This document shows, in pieces, positions 51,738 through 62,562 of a DNA stretch of 64,000 bases. Location: contig NZ_BMNG01000013.1 in the NCBI RefSeq assembly GCF_014646335.1, positions 289,501-353,500 of the forward strand, given 5' to 3'. The stretch's first letter is position 1. Each line of letters begins with the position of its first letter. Made by a program: the position numbers and the translations under genes. The stretch is from Streptomyces lasiicapitis. GTDB lineage: Bacteria > Actinomycetota > Actinomycetes > Streptomycetales > Streptomycetaceae. Below the pieces are notes generated by a model that saw only the letters and a list, made by a program, of their open reading frames with translations, ran no database searches and had not been told where the DNA came from.

Positions 51738-53606
51738 TCACCCGGGATAGACCGGCTTGGCCCCGTCCTTGACCACCGTCTGCCACTGCGCGCCGGACGG
51801 CAGCCGGACGATGCCGTCGTCCGAGTGGGCCACCAGCGGCTGCCGCTCGTCCTCGGACGCGGCGATCTCCTTCACGCCGGTGAGACCGGGCAGCGTCGCC
51901 CCCGTCCGCGCGGACCCGTCGCTCTGGACGTACCGCATCTGCTGCACACCGCCGGACTCGCGCCCCACCACCACGAGGCGGCTGACGCCCGCCCAGGACA
52001 TGGCGGTGACCTCCTCCATCTGCGGGGCCGCCTCGAGCAGTTCGACGATGGAGATGTCGGGCTGCCCGCCCTTGCCGTCCGCCCAGTCGATCCGGCCGAT
52101 CCGCAGCGACGTCTTGCCGCCCTTCTCCACGAGCAGCGCGACCCGCACCCCGTCGGCCGCGACCCGCACCGCCTCGATGTGCCCGTCCAGACCGGGAACG
52201 TTCACCTGCACCGGCTCGCCGGTGCCTTCCGAGAGCCACAGCAGCCGCGGCCGCTTCGGATCGCGGTCGGCCACCCACAGGTCGCCCCGCACGTCCCAAC
52301 TGGGCGTCGAGAACCCGTCGGTCTCGGACTTCGAGCGGGACCGCAGCTCAGGGCCGCCGAGCGTGCCCTTGTTCACCAGCGACGCGGTGTAGAGCCTGCG
52401 CCCGTCGAGCGACACCCCGGCCCCGCGCTCCTCGTCGCGCGACACGGCCGCCGAGCGCAGCGGCTGCTCGCCCTCGCCGAACGGCCCGGTCACCGGCTCC
52501 GGCGCGGCATTGCTGCCCGTGTTTCCGGGCATCCGGACCAGGCGCTTCTTCTCCTTGTCGATGAAGTACTGGTACGCGGGGAGGTCCGCCGTGCTGTGCG
52601 GCGCGACGGTCTCGGCGCGGTCCTTGCTGAGCACGCACAGCTGCGAGCCGTTCCTGCGCTGCAGCTCCACCTGCTCGACTCCGGAGGCCGTCAGGTCCTG
52701 CAGCGTGAAGAGCAGTTGGGCGGCCATCTGCGTGCACAGGTCATGGCCCAGCGTGTCCGCGCGCGCGTTCAGCGGCACGACGAGCTTGTTCTTGTCGTCC
52801 GGAGTGAGCGACTTGGTGTCGGGGGCGAGCCCCGCGCCCCTGGGAACCGCCGTCCGTACCACCGGGTCGAGCCAGTTGGTGGGCCCGTCGAGCAGCGCCT
52901 TCACCGTCTCCGTCAGCGGATCGATGCGCTGGCGTACGTAGATGGGGTCCGCGACGAGACCCTGCTGCCTGCCGACCTGGCGGACCGTACCGAGGCCCTT
53001 CGGAGGCGCCGCGAAGTAGTACTTGTTGACGGCTTGGTAGTTCCGCTCGAAGTCGGACTCGCCGAGCACGACGCCCGCCGGCGGGACGTCGATGCGCCAC
53101 ACCCTGCCGTTCGGCCCGCTCTGCTGGGTGAGGTGGACGGCCTGGCGGTACGTCCTCGCGTCGGGCTTGTACGCGCGCTGCTCGTTCACCGTCGCGAGCC
53201 TGCGCCCGGTCAGCGCGTACGTACGCTCGCCCTCATTGTTGTTGCCCACGTTGTCCGCGACGGTGTTCGGGCCGTCCGCGAGCACCGTGGTGGAGCGCTC
53301 CGGGTGCCAGTTCTCGGACGCTTCCTTCGTGAGGTACTTGCGGGCGATCGCGAAGTCCGGATCGTCGCTGGTCAGCGCCTCGAGGAAGCCCTGGACGATG
53401 TCCACCGCGCCCGCGTCCTCGGGCGGCGGCATCGCGTACACGCGCACCTGGGACTGCGAATCGGGCCGCTGCGAGGCGTCGACCTTCTTCATGTTGCCCT
53501 CGTCGGGCATGGAGGCACACCCGGCGAGCAGCGCACCGCACGCGGCCAGCACAAGCCCGGCGCGCAGCGGACGCGTACGCCCCCGCCCTAGACCCTCAGC
53601 GCCCAC
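51738..53606 (-). CDS. lpqB: lipoprotein LpqB, MtrAB-associated
   Basis: 622 residues from GTG 53606, overlapping the mtrB stop by 11 bp. The lipobox LLAGC with cysteine near 29 and a preceding hydrophobic segment mark a lipid-anchored exported protein. The N-terminal GerMN-like domain is followed by a C-terminal beta-propeller-like region with many VW/SRD-type strands. In mycobacteria and Streptomyces, LpqB interacts with the MtrB sensor and modulates its signal, affecting envelope homeostasis and sporulation. It is the last gene of the mtrA-mtrB-lpqB operon. Confidence 0.95.
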   Translation of the reverse strand: MGAEGLGRGRTRPLRAGLVLAACGALLAGCASMPDEGNMKKVDASQRPDSQSQVRVYAMPPPEDAGAVDIVQGFLEALTSDDPDFAIARKYLTKEASENWHPERSTTVLADGPNTVADNVGNNNEGERTYALTGRRLATVNEQRAYKPDARTYRQAVHLTQQSGPNGRVWRIDVPPAGVVLGESDFERNYQAVNKYYFAAPPKGLGTVRQVGRQQGLVADPIYVRQRIDPLTETVKALLDGPTNWLDPVVRTAVPRGAGLAPDTKSLTPDDKNKLVVPLNARADTLGHDLCTQMAAQLLFTLQDLTASGVEQVELQRRNGSQLCVLSKDRAETVAPHSTADLPAYQYFIDKEKKRLVRMPGNTGSNAAPEPVTGPFGEGEQPLRSAAVSRDEERGAGVSLDGRRLYTASLVNKGTLGGPELRSRSKSETDGFSTPSWDVRGDLWVADRDPKRPRLLWLSEGTGEPVQVNVPGLDGHIEAVRVAADGVRVALLVEKGGKTSLRIGRIDWADGKGGQPDISIVELLEAAPQMEEVTAMSWAGVSRLVVVGRESGGVQQMRYVQSDGSARTGATLPGLTGVKEIAASEDERQPLVAHSDDGIVRLPSGAQWQTVVKDGAKPVYPG

Positions 53607-56028
53607 GCGAGGCCTCCTCTTCCCTGCCCGTTACGGCATCCCGCCCAACCGAGGCGTCCCGCCCCACAGGGGCATCTCCACCCGCCGTGGCATCTGCACC
53701 CGCGAGGGCTTCCCCGTCCGTGTCCGCGTGGACCGCCGCGGCAGCCGGGGCTTCACTGCCAGCCCGGGTATCCACGCCCGCCCGCGTTTCCGCGTCCATG
53801 CGGGCTTCCGCGTCCACCCGAGCCTCCGAACCCACGTTCACGTCCGACGCGACCGAGTCCTCGGCCCCATCACCCCCGAGACGGCCGTCCACACGCCCCT
53901 CAGGAGCTTCCCGAACGTCACGGGCCCCGCGGGCCTCTCCGCCCGCGCCAAGCCCTCTGTCGGCCCCAAGCTCCACGCCCGGCCCGACCTCCGCCGCACC
54001 GTCCGCTTCCGCTTCCACGCCGGACCCAGGCACCGTCTCCGCCGGGAACTCCTCCCAAGCCTGCCGAGGCACCACCCGCGCCCCACTGCCCGGCAGGGCC
54101 GTGGGATCCACGTCCAGGGCCGCCGCGTGGGCCAGCCGAGGCGCGATGGGCGCCTTCGCGGGCACAGGCGGGGGCACCCGGTCCGGGGACGCCTGATGCG
54201 GCACCGTGGCCCGCTTCGTGCCGCCGCCGAGCGGCAGCCCCGCGTCGTTCAGGCCGCGGTGGCGTCGCGAGTCGTCGGGTTCGAGCGGTATCGGCGAACC
54301 CCGCAGCGGCTCGTCGGCCGTACGCGGCAGCGTGAGCCGGAACTGCGAGCCGCCACCCGGCTCGCCCCAGGCCTGGAGCCACCCGCCGTGCAGCCGCGCG
54401 TCCTCCAGGGCGATGGAGAGCCCGAGGCCCGTTCCGCCGGTGGTACGCGCGCGTGCCGGGTCGGCGCGCCAGAAGCGGCTGAACACGCGCGTGGCCTCGC
54501 CGGGCTTGAGCCCGACTCCGTAGTCCCGCACCGCGACGGCGACGGCGCCGCCCGCGACCGCGAGCCGCACCACCACGTCCTTGCCGTCGCCGTGCTCCAC
54601 GGCGTTGACCACGAGGTTCCTGAGCACCCGCTCGACGCGCCGCGCGTCCGCCTCGGCGACCACGGGCTGCTGGTCGCCCACGACACGTATGTGCGTGCCC
54701 TTGCGCTCCGCCAGCGGCTCGGCACCGCCGACCACGCGGCGTACGACCTCGCGCAGGTCTATCGGCTCGGCCTCCAGCGCCGCCGCGCCCGCGTCGAAGC
54801 GGCTGATCTCAAGCAGATCGGCGAGCAGCGACTCGAAGCGGTCGAGCTGGTCGGCGAGCAGCTCCGCGGAGCGGGCCGTCACCGGATCGAAGTCGACGCG
54901 CGCCTCATGGATGACGTCGGCCGCCATCCGCACGGTCGTCAGCGGCGTACGCAGCTCGTGCGACACGTCGGAGACGAACCGCCGCTGCATCCGCGACAGC
55001 TCCTCCAGCTGCTGGATCTTGAGCTGGAGGTTGGACGCCATCTTGTTGAAGGCCTCACCGAGGCGCGCGATGTCGTCCTCTCCGGTGACCTTCATACGTT
55101 CCTGAAGGCGCCCCGCCGACAGCCGCTCGGCGATCCCGGCCGCCATCCGCACGGGCGTGACGACCTGGCGTACCACCAGCCAGGCGATGGCCCCGAGGAG
55201 CACCACCACGAAGAGGCCGGCGGTGGCGAGCGTGCCGCGCACGAGGTTCATCGACTCCTCCTCCTGCGTCAGCGGGAAGAGGTAGTAGAGCTGGTACGAG
55301 TCGCCGTTGAGGTCGCTCAGCTGCTTGCCGATCACCAGGCCCGGCTGCGACTCGCGGTGGTCGATGAAGTCGATGCGCGTGTTGCTCTGGTACGCCAGCG
55401 AACCGCCGTCGACCCGCTCGCGCAGGTCCACCGGCACGCTCTGGTTCGGGTCGACGCCTCCGGAGGCGCGCGGTCCGCGCACACTGCCGCTGTCGCTGGC
55501 GTTGGAGCTCAGCGTGACTACGTAGAAGGCGTTCTGGCCGCCGCTGGCGAGCTGCTCGGCCAGCTCGGACAGCCATACGGCGGCGTTCTGCGCGGTAGGA
55601 CCGTCCGCGGCGTCGCCGCCCTGGGCGGCGGGCCGGTGGGCGCTGTTGGCCTGCTCCTGGGCGGCCCGGAAGCCACCGTCGGCCTGGCTCTGCGCCGCGT
55701 TGACCTTGGCCTTGAGCAGGCCGTTACTGACCGAGCTCATGACGACGAAGCCGAGCAGCAGCACCACGCCCAGCGACATCAGGAGCGTGGTGACGACGAC
55801 CTTGAGCTGGATGTTGCGCCGCCACAGCCGCATCATCGGCAGCAGCGGACGGCGCACCCAGCGCGTGAAGAGCCGCAGCAGGGGGCTGCTGCCCTGCACG
55901 CCGCCCTGCAGCATCAGACCGCTGTCGACGAGCGCCCCGAAGCGGGGCCCGCGCCGCGGCGGCCGCACAGTCCGCCCCGGCCGCGCTCCCGGTTCGCCGG
56001 GCGCCGGAGAGGAACTGTCCCGCGACAT
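53596..56028 (-). CDS. mtrB: sensor histidine kinase MtrB with an unusually long C-terminal tail
   Basis: 810 residues from ATG 56028, one base after the mtrA stop. Two membrane segments (near 70-95 and 265-290) flank an extracytoplasmic domain. HAMP is near 290-340, the HisKA motif VSDVSHELRTPL has the phosphorylated His near 357, and the HATPase N- and G-boxes (RNLVVNAVEHGDG, GLGLSIALEDA) end near 565. The last 240 residues are disordered-looking, first Pro/Arg-rich and then Ala/Asp/Glu/Arg-rich with degenerate repeats (ARVDAEARMDAETRAGVDT). MtrB senses an envelope or growth signal and acts through MtrA and LpqB. The tail is longer than I would expect for the family. Confidence 0.94.
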   Translation of the reverse strand: MSRDSSSPAPGEPGARPGRTVRPPRRGPRFGALVDSGLMLQGGVQGSSPLLRLFTRWVRRPLLPMMRLWRRNIQLKVVVTTLLMSLGVVLLLGFVVMSSVSNGLLKAKVNAAQSQADGGFRAAQEQANSAHRPAAQGGDAADGPTAQNAAVWLSELAEQLASGGQNAFYVVTLSSNASDSGSVRGPRASGGVDPNQSVPVDLRERVDGGSLAYQSNTRIDFIDHRESQPGLVIGKQLSDLNGDSYQLYYLFPLTQEEESMNLVRGTLATAGLFVVVLLGAIAWLVVRQVVTPVRMAAGIAERLSAGRLQERMKVTGEDDIARLGEAFNKMASNLQLKIQQLEELSRMQRRFVSDVSHELRTPLTTVRMAADVIHEARVDFDPVTARSAELLADQLDRFESLLADLLEISRFDAGAAALEAEPIDLREVVRRVVGGAEPLAERKGTHIRVVGDQQPVVAEADARRVERVLRNLVVNAVEHGDGKDVVVRLAVAGGAVAVAVRDYGVGLKPGEATRVFSRFWRADPARARTTGGTGLGLSIALEDARLHGGWLQAWGEPGGGSQFRLTLPRTADEPLRGSPIPLEPDDSRRHRGLNDAGLPLGGGTKRATVPHQASPDRVPPPVPAKAPIAPRLAHAAALDVDPTALPGSGARVVPRQAWEEFPAETVPGSGVEAEADGAAEVGPGVELGADRGLGAGGEARGARDVREAPEGRVDGRLGGDGAEDSVASDVNVGSEARVDAEARMDAETRAGVDTRAGSEAPAAAAVHADTDGEALAGADATAGGDAPVGRDASVGRDAVTGREEEASRGR

Positions 56029-56029
56029 G

Positions 56030-56719
56030 TCAGCTCGGTCCGGCCTTGTAACCGACGCCACGGACGGTCACCACGATCTCCGGCCGCTCGGGGTCCCGCT
56101 CGACCTTGGAGCGCAGCCGCTGCACATGCACATTCACCAGGCGGGTGTCGGCCGCGTGCCGGTAGCCCCAGACCTGCTCCAGGAGCACCTCACGCGTGAA
56201 CACCTGCCACGGCTTGCGCGCGAGCGCGACCAGCAGGTCGAACTCCAGCGGCGTCAGCGCGATCGACTGCCCGTCCCGCTTCACGGAGTGCCCGGCCACG
56301 TCGATGACCAGGTCACCGATGGCCAGCTGCTCCGGCGCGGGCTCCTCGGACCTGCGAAGGCGCGCACGGATGCGGGCCACCAGCTCCTTGGGCTTGAACG
56401 GCTTGACGATGTAGTCGTCAGCCCCCGACTCCAGGCCGACCACCACATCCACGGTGTCGCTCTTGGCCGTGAGCATGACGATGGGCACCCCGGACTCCGC
56501 CCTGATCAGGCGGCACACCTCGATGCCGTCCCGTCCGGGCAGCATCAGGTCGAGAAGCACCAGATCGGGCTTGGCCTCCCGGAAAGCGGCCAGCGCCTTG
56601 TCGCCATCTGCCACGAACGACGGCTCAAAACCTTCACCACGCAGCACAATCCCGAGCATCTCGGCCAGTGCGGTGTCGTCGTCGACGACAAGGACTCGTC
56701 CCTTCATGCCTGACATCAT
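56030..56719 (-). CDS. mtrA: response regulator MtrA
   Basis: 229 residues from ATG 56719 (GGGATG context); ATG 56716 or a Met at residue 5 are alternative starts. The OmpR/PhoB receiver has D14-D15, phosphoacceptor D57 in LLDLMLP, T84 and K106. A winged-helix DNA-binding domain follows (RDGQSIALTPLEFDLLVAL, RSKVERDPERPEIVVTVRGVGYKAG). The sequence is nearly identical to what I recall of S. coelicolor MtrA. MtrA controls development, cell wall and osmotic genes in actinobacteria. The gene begins only 4 bp after the mtnA stop and precedes mtrB and lpqB. Confidence 0.97.
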   Translation of the reverse strand: MMSGMKGRVLVVDDDTALAEMLGIVLRGEGFEPSFVADGDKALAAFREAKPDLVLLDLMLPGRDGIEVCRLIRAESGVPIVMLTAKSDTVDVVVGLESGADDYIVKPFKPKELVARIRARLRRSEEPAPEQLAIGDLVIDVAGHSVKRDGQSIALTPLEFDLLVALARKPWQVFTREVLLEQVWGYRHAADTRLVNVHVQRLRSKVERDPERPEIVVTVRGVGYKAGPS

Positions 56720-56723
56720 CCCA

Positions 56724-57899
56724 TTAGCTAATCGTTACCTGGCGTGACCTGGCACACAGCTCGGCGAGGCCCTCCGTTGTCACGGGTGAGACGACACCTT
56801 CCTCTGTGACGACGGCTGTCACCAACTCGGGCGGAGTGACGTCGAAGGCCGGGTTGTACGCCTGTGTCCCCAGCGGCGCCACGGGAATACCGCCTCCCAC
56901 CTCGGCTCCCGCCGCCGACACGAAGGGCACTGTGACCTCCGTCACCTCATGACTGGCCCGCTGTTCGACCTCGATGGCGGCTCCGTCCGGGGTGTCGGGA
57001 TCCACGGTCGTCACCGGCGCCACCACGATGAACGGCACATGGTGATAGCGGGCGAGGACCGCGAGCGGATAGCTCCCCACCTTGTTGGCCACCGAACCGT
57101 CGGCCGCGATCCGGTCGGCGCCGATCAGCACGGCGTCCACCTCACCGGCCGCGAACAGCGAACCCGCGGCGTTGTCGGTCAGCAGTGTGTACGGCATCCC
57201 GGAGCGCGCCGCCTCGTACGCCGTCAGCCGCGCGCCCTGGAGCAGCGGCCGCGTCTCGTCGACCCACAGCCTGCGCAGCCGCCCCTTGCGGTGCGCGGCC
57301 AGCGCCACCGCGAACGCCGTGCCCTCGCCGCCGGAGACCAGCGCCCCCGTGTTGCAGTGCGTGAGGACCCGGTGCCCGCCGCCGGGCATCAGTTCGTCGA
57401 GCAGCGCCAGGCCGTGCACCGCCATCCGCGCGCTGGCCTCGGCATCTTCCTTGTGCAGCGCCCGCGCCACGGCGAGCACCGACGCGGCCGCCTGTCGCCG
57501 GTCCGCGCCGCCTGCCACGGCCTTGCGGTGCGCCGCCTGTGCCCTGCGCGCCCCGTACGCCAGGTTGACCGCGGTGGGCCGCGCTCCCGCGAGCGCGTCG
57601 GCGGCCTCGTCCACGTCGAAGCCACGGGCCGCGGCGAGCGCGACGCCGTACGCACCGGCGATGCCGAGCAGCGGGGCCCCGCGCACAGCGAGCGTCCTGA
57701 TCGCCTGGACCAGGCCGGGCGGGTCGGTGCACACCAGCTCCGACTCCTCACCCGGCAGCCGGGTCTGGTCGAGGAGGACGAGGACGGGCCCCTCCGGGGG
57801 ATCGTCCCAGCGGATCGCGGGAATCGAGGGATGCGCGGAAACCGCCGCGACGTCGGGCGGCCGTACGGCCTCGCCGGATTGCGCGTACTGATCAGCCAT
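56724..57899 (-). CDS. mtnA: S-methyl-5-thioribose-1-phosphate isomerase
   Basis: 391 residues from ATG 57899. It belongs to the eIF2B-like isomerase family: RGAPLLGIAGAYG, the catalytic-cysteine motif THCNTGAL, the WVDETRPLLQGARLTAYE segment, and the catalytic-aspartate motif IGADRIAADGSVANKVGSY. It converts methylthioribose-1-phosphate to methylthioribulose-1-phosphate in the methionine salvage pathway. Its last codon lies 4 bp before mtrA, so mtrA may be read through from mtnA as well as from its own promoter. Confidence 0.95.
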   Translation of the reverse strand: MADQYAQSGEAVRPPDVAAVSAHPSIPAIRWDDPPEGPVLVLLDQTRLPGEESELVCTDPPGLVQAIRTLAVRGAPLLGIAGAYGVALAAARGFDVDEAADALAGARPTAVNLAYGARRAQAAHRKAVAGGADRRQAAASVLAVARALHKEDAEASARMAVHGLALLDELMPGGGHRVLTHCNTGALVSGGEGTAFAVALAAHRKGRLRRLWVDETRPLLQGARLTAYEAARSGMPYTLLTDNAAGSLFAAGEVDAVLIGADRIAADGSVANKVGSYPLAVLARYHHVPFIVVAPVTTVDPDTPDGAAIEVEQRASHEVTEVTVPFVSAAGAEVGGGIPVAPLGTQAYNPAFDVTPPELVTAVVTEEGVVSPVTTEGLAELCARSRQVTIS

Positions 57900-58060
57900 C
57901 CGCCCAGTCTGCCCGCTACCCGACGGACAATAGAAGGTGCGCAGCCCATACGGCACACGGTCTCCGCGCCACCGCGCCTGGTCCTCGGGCAACCACCCCG
58001 TGGCACGATGGCTGCCAACCTGCCGCCGCGACCGCGGACGGGCACTGTGAAGGAGCGACG

Positions 58061-59392
58061 ATGAACGACACTCCGGGCTGGGCCTCGCCCGGATCTGCCC
58101 CCTCCGACGGACACGACCCCGGCAAGAAGGGGTCCGACGAGCCCGAGGACCAGCCGAGTGACGGCCCGGGTTCGAAGTGGTCCAAGGAGCAGCCGCCGCC
58201 CGCCCAGTGGTCCGCGCCCAGCCCGCCCGCACCCGGCCAGAACCCGCCACCGCCCGTGCCTCCCGGCCAGGGCTGGGGTGGCGGTGGCGCAGGTGGCCAG
58301 GGCGGTCCCGGCGGACACGGTGGTCCCGGCTGGGGCGCCGGCCCGGGCGGACCCGGCGGTCCCTACCGCGGCTGGGGCGCCTGGCAGGGCCCGCCGGCCG
58401 CCGCCAAGCCCGGCGTCATCCCGCTGCGTCCGCTCGCCGTCGGCGAGATCCTGGACGGCGCGGTCTCCACCATGCGTACGCACTGGCGCACGGTCCTCGG
58501 CATCTCGCTGACCGTCGCCGTCGTCACCGAGGTCCTGGTCATCCTGCTCCAGGGCCTGGTCCTCAACGACGCGGCCGACACCGAGGCCCTCGACGACCCG
58601 AGCGCGTCCGTCGGAGAGGTCACGCGCGCGCTCTGGGACACGCTGCTCAGCTCGGGCGCCGTACTCGTCATCACCCTGCTCGGCACGATCGTGGCGACGG
58701 CCCTGCTCACGATGGTCACCAGCCGCGCCGTGCTGGGCAAGCCGGTGACCACGGCGGAGGCCTGGCACGACTCCAAGCCGCGGCTCGGGAAGCTGATCGG
58801 CCTGACGCTGCTGCTTCCGCTGATCGCCCTGGGCGTGGTCGCCGCGGGCACCCTGCCCGGCGTGCTGATCGCCGCTGCCGGTGCCACGGACGGCGGGGTC
58901 GCCCTCGCCGTGATCGGCGGCATCGCCGGCGGTGTCGTCGCCATCTGGCTGATGGTCCGCCTGTCGCTCTCCTCTCCGGCGCTGATGCTGGAGAAGCAGG
59001 GCGTGAAGAAGTCGATGAGCCGGTCCGTGAAGCTGGTCCGGCGCTCCTGGTGGCGCGTCTTCGGCATCCAGCTCCTGGCCGCGGTCATCGCGAACGTCGT
59101 GGCGTCGATCATCGTCATCCCGTTCACGATCATCGCGGGCGCGCTGAGCGGCGACAGCATCTCCAACGTGCTCGACGCCGGTGCGGGTGAGGTCGGCTGG
59201 ACGTTCCTGATCGTGAGCGGCGTCGGCCAGGTGATCGGCTCCATGCTGACGTTCCCGATCACCGCCGGGGTCACCGTGCTCCTGTACATCGACCAGCGGA
59301 TCCGCCGCGAGGCGCTCGACCTCGAACTCGCCCGCGCCGCCGGTGTGCCGGGCCACGGCGACTCCGACACCCCCGGCACACCGGGGAGTTGA
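58061..59392 (+). CDS. membrane protein with glycerophosphoryl-diester-phosphodiesterase-like membrane domain (DUF7847-type)
   Basis: 443 residues from ATG 58061. The first 120 residues are Pro/Gly-rich and probably disordered (GQGWGGGGAGGQGGPGGHGGP). From PLAVGEILDGAVSTMRTHWRTVL onward there are six hydrophobic segments (about 145-165, 200-222, 245-262, 270-300, 320-350 and 375-410). This is the actinobacterial polytopic domain sometimes called GPDPase_memb; no phosphodiesterase catalytic site is present. It starts a five-gene operon; 161 bp separate it from mtnA, with no structure noted. Function unknown. Confidence 0.85.
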   Translation: MNDTPGWASPGSAPSDGHDPGKKGSDEPEDQPSDGPGSKWSKEQPPPAQWSAPSPPAPGQNPPPPVPPGQGWGGGGAGGQGGPGGHGGPGWGAGPGGPGGPYRGWGAWQGPPAAAKPGVIPLRPLAVGEILDGAVSTMRTHWRTVLGISLTVAVVTEVLVILLQGLVLNDAADTEALDDPSASVGEVTRALWDTLLSSGAVLVITLLGTIVATALLTMVTSRAVLGKPVTTAEAWHDSKPRLGKLIGLTLLLPLIALGVVAAGTLPGVLIAAAGATDGGVALAVIGGIAGGVVAIWLMVRLSLSSPALMLEKQGVKKSMSRSVKLVRRSWWRVFGIQLLAAVIANVVASIIVIPFTIIAGALSGDSISNVLDAGAGEVGWTFLIVSGVGQVIGSMLTFPITAGVTVLLYIDQRIRREALDLELARAAGVPGHGDSDTPGTPGS

Positions 59393-59396
59393 TGCG

Positions 59397-60155
59397 GTGA
59401 CGCCGGCAGGGGCGGCTCTCGACACGCTCGGCGCGATCTCACGACTGCCACGCACCGGCTTCGGCGCGGCGCTGACGCTGCCCGTCACCGGGGACGAGCC
59501 TCCGGTGACGGTCCCGCGCGATCCCGCGCGGGAGGCGGCCGAGCGCGAGCTGTCCAAGCCGATGTACCACGAGAACGACCCGAGCCTCTTCCAGCGCGCC
59601 CTGAACCGCTTCTGGGGCTGGGTGGACGACCTGTTCAGCGCGGCTTCGGGCGCGGCTCCGGGCGGCACGGTCGGCCTCGTGGTCATCGTCCTCGCGGTGC
59701 TGGCGGTCGCCGCGGCCCTGTGGTGGCGCCTCGGCACCCCGCGCCGCGCCCCCGCCACCACCGCCGCGCTCTTCGACGACCGCCCGCGCAGCGCCGCGGA
59801 GCACCGCTCGGCCGCCGAGGCACACGCCGCCCAGGGCCACTGGAACCAGGCCCTCCAGGAGCGCATGCGGGCCGTCGTGCGCTCCCTGGAGGAGCGCGCA
59901 CTCCTCGATCCGCGCCCCGGCCGCACCGCGGACGAGGCCGCCGCCGAGGCCGCCCGCCCCCTGCCCGCCCACGCGGACCGGCTGCACACCGCCGCCCGGG
60001 AGTTCGACGACGTGACGTACGGAGGCCGCACGGCCACGGAGTCGGCGTACCGCCAACTCGCCGACCTGGACCGCGACCTGGAGCGCACCAAGCCACTCCT
60101 GGCCACCGCGTCCCACGCCGCGTCGGACAGCGCCTCCTGGGGAGCCATCCGATGA
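59397..60155 (+). CDS. DUF4129-domain membrane protein
   Basis: 252 residues from GTG 59397, four bases after the previous stop. One hydrophobic segment (near 98-115) follows an 80-residue soluble N-terminus. The C-terminal DUF4129 domain (about 135-250) has ERMRAVVRSLEERALLDPRPGRTADEAA. Proteins of this kind accompany transglutaminase-like and MoxR/DUF58 modules and are thought to act in envelope-associated complexes. It is co-transcribed with the DUF4350, MoxR and DUF58 genes that follow. Confidence 0.85.
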   Translation: MTPAGAALDTLGAISRLPRTGFGAALTLPVTGDEPPVTVPRDPAREAAERELSKPMYHENDPSLFQRALNRFWGWVDDLFSAASGAAPGGTVGLVVIVLAVLAVAAALWWRLGTPRRAPATTAALFDDRPRSAAEHRSAAEAHAAQGHWNQALQERMRAVVRSLEERALLDPRPGRTADEAAAEAARPLPAHADRLHTAAREFDDVTYGGRTATESAYRQLADLDRDLERTKPLLATASHAASDSASWGAIR

Positions 60156-61578
60156 CGGATTCCCCCGGCACGCGCGACACGGCGACACCCGCACAGCCCA
60201 CGTCCAGCACGACACCGACCGGCGCCCAGGCCACCCCGCCGACCGGCACGACCGGCACGACCGGCACTTCCGCCGAGCCGCCGACCGGCACCCCCACGCA
60301 GCCCGCCAACACCCCGCCCCCCGGCGCCCCGTCGACCTCGACCGCTCCCACGCCCCGCCAGCTCTGGACCCGCTCCCGCGGCATCGTCCTCGCCGTCGTC
60401 ATCCTCCTGGCGGCCGCCGTCGCCATCGCGGCCGTCCGCTCCGGCGCCCAGCACGGCCGCCTCGACCCGCGCTCCGCCGACCCCTACGGCAGCCGTGCCG
60501 TCTCCGAGCTCCTCGCCGACCGGGGCGTGTCCACGCGCGTCGTCACCACCACCGAAGAGGCACGGTCCGCCGCGGGCCCCGACACCACCCTCCTGGTGGC
60601 CAACCCTGACCTCCTCACGGACCGCCAGCAGTCCCGGCTCCACGACGCCACCGAGGGCTCCGGCGGCCGCACCGTCCTGGTCGCCCCGGGCACCCCGTCG
60701 GTGTCGAGGCTCGCTCCCGGGGTCACCGCGGACGCCGCGACCAGCTTCGACTCGACGCTCTCGCCGGACTGCTCCCTGCCCGCGGCCCGCCGCGCCGGCT
60801 CCGCGGACGTGGGCGGCATCCGCTACGACACCCTCGTCCCCGGCGCCGAGGCCTGCTACCTCGACGACGGCCTGCCGAGCCTCCTGCACCTCCCGGCGAC
60901 GACCGCGAAGGACGCCTCTCCGGAGACGGGCGACAACACGGAAGACTCCCAAGAGGACGCTCCGGAGAAGCCGGGCCAGACCCCCGCGCGGGGCAACACC
61001 GTCATCCTCGGCGCCCCCGACATCCTCCACAACGACCGCCTCGACGAGCACGGCAACGCCTCGCTCGCCCTGCAACTGCTCGGTTCGCGCCCGCACTTGG
61101 TCTGGTACCTCCCCTCGCTCTCCGACGACGCGGTCGACGACACCGCCGACGACAGCTTCTTCGACCTCATCCCGTCCGGCTGGCTCTGGGGCACGCTGCA
61201 GCTCACCGTCGCCGCCGTCCTCGCGGCCCTGTGGCGCGCACGCCGCCTCGGCCCCCTGGTCCCCGAGAACCTCCCCGTCGCGATCCGCGCCTCCGAGACC
61301 GCCGAAGGCCGCGCCCGCCTCTACCGCAAGGCCGACGCCCGCGACCGCGCCGCCGCGGCCCTCCGCTCGGCCACCCGCACCCGACTCGCCCCCCTCGTCG
61401 GCGTCCCCGCCGCCCGGGCCCATACGCCCGAGGCGCTCCTGCCCGCCCTGACCAGCCGTCTCCACACGCCCGGCCAGGACCCGCACCCCCTTCTCTTCGG
61501 CCCGCCGCCCGGCGACGACGCAGGGCTCATCGCCCTCGCCGACCAACTCGACGCCCTCGAAAGTGAGGTACGTACTTC

Positions 61579-61582
<4 letters not shown>
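60152..61582 (+). CDS. DUF4350-domain membrane protein
   Basis: 476 residues from the ATG overlapping the previous stop. The first 70 residues are Thr/Pro-rich. One hydrophobic segment (near 77-95) precedes a 250-residue extracytoplasmic DUF4350 domain with DPYGSRAVSELLADRGVSTRVV and RPHLVWYLPSLSD. A second membrane segment lies near 345-362 (WGTLQLTVAAVLAALWRARR), with a short cytoplasmic end. Neighbours are DUF4129 and MoxR genes, the usual arrangement. No enzyme activity is known for the family. Confidence 0.88.

Positions 61583-62561
<979 letters not shown>

Positions 62562-62562
<1 letters not shown>

Noticed and set aside
53092..56199. 1035-codon plus-strand frame over lpqB and mtrB
   Set aside because: Antisense to two conserved genes; composition is Arg/Pro/Ala-rich without a domain.
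57389..61546. 1385-codon minus-strand frame through the DUF operon
   Set aside because: Antisense to recognised genes with overlapping starts and stops; no domain signature.
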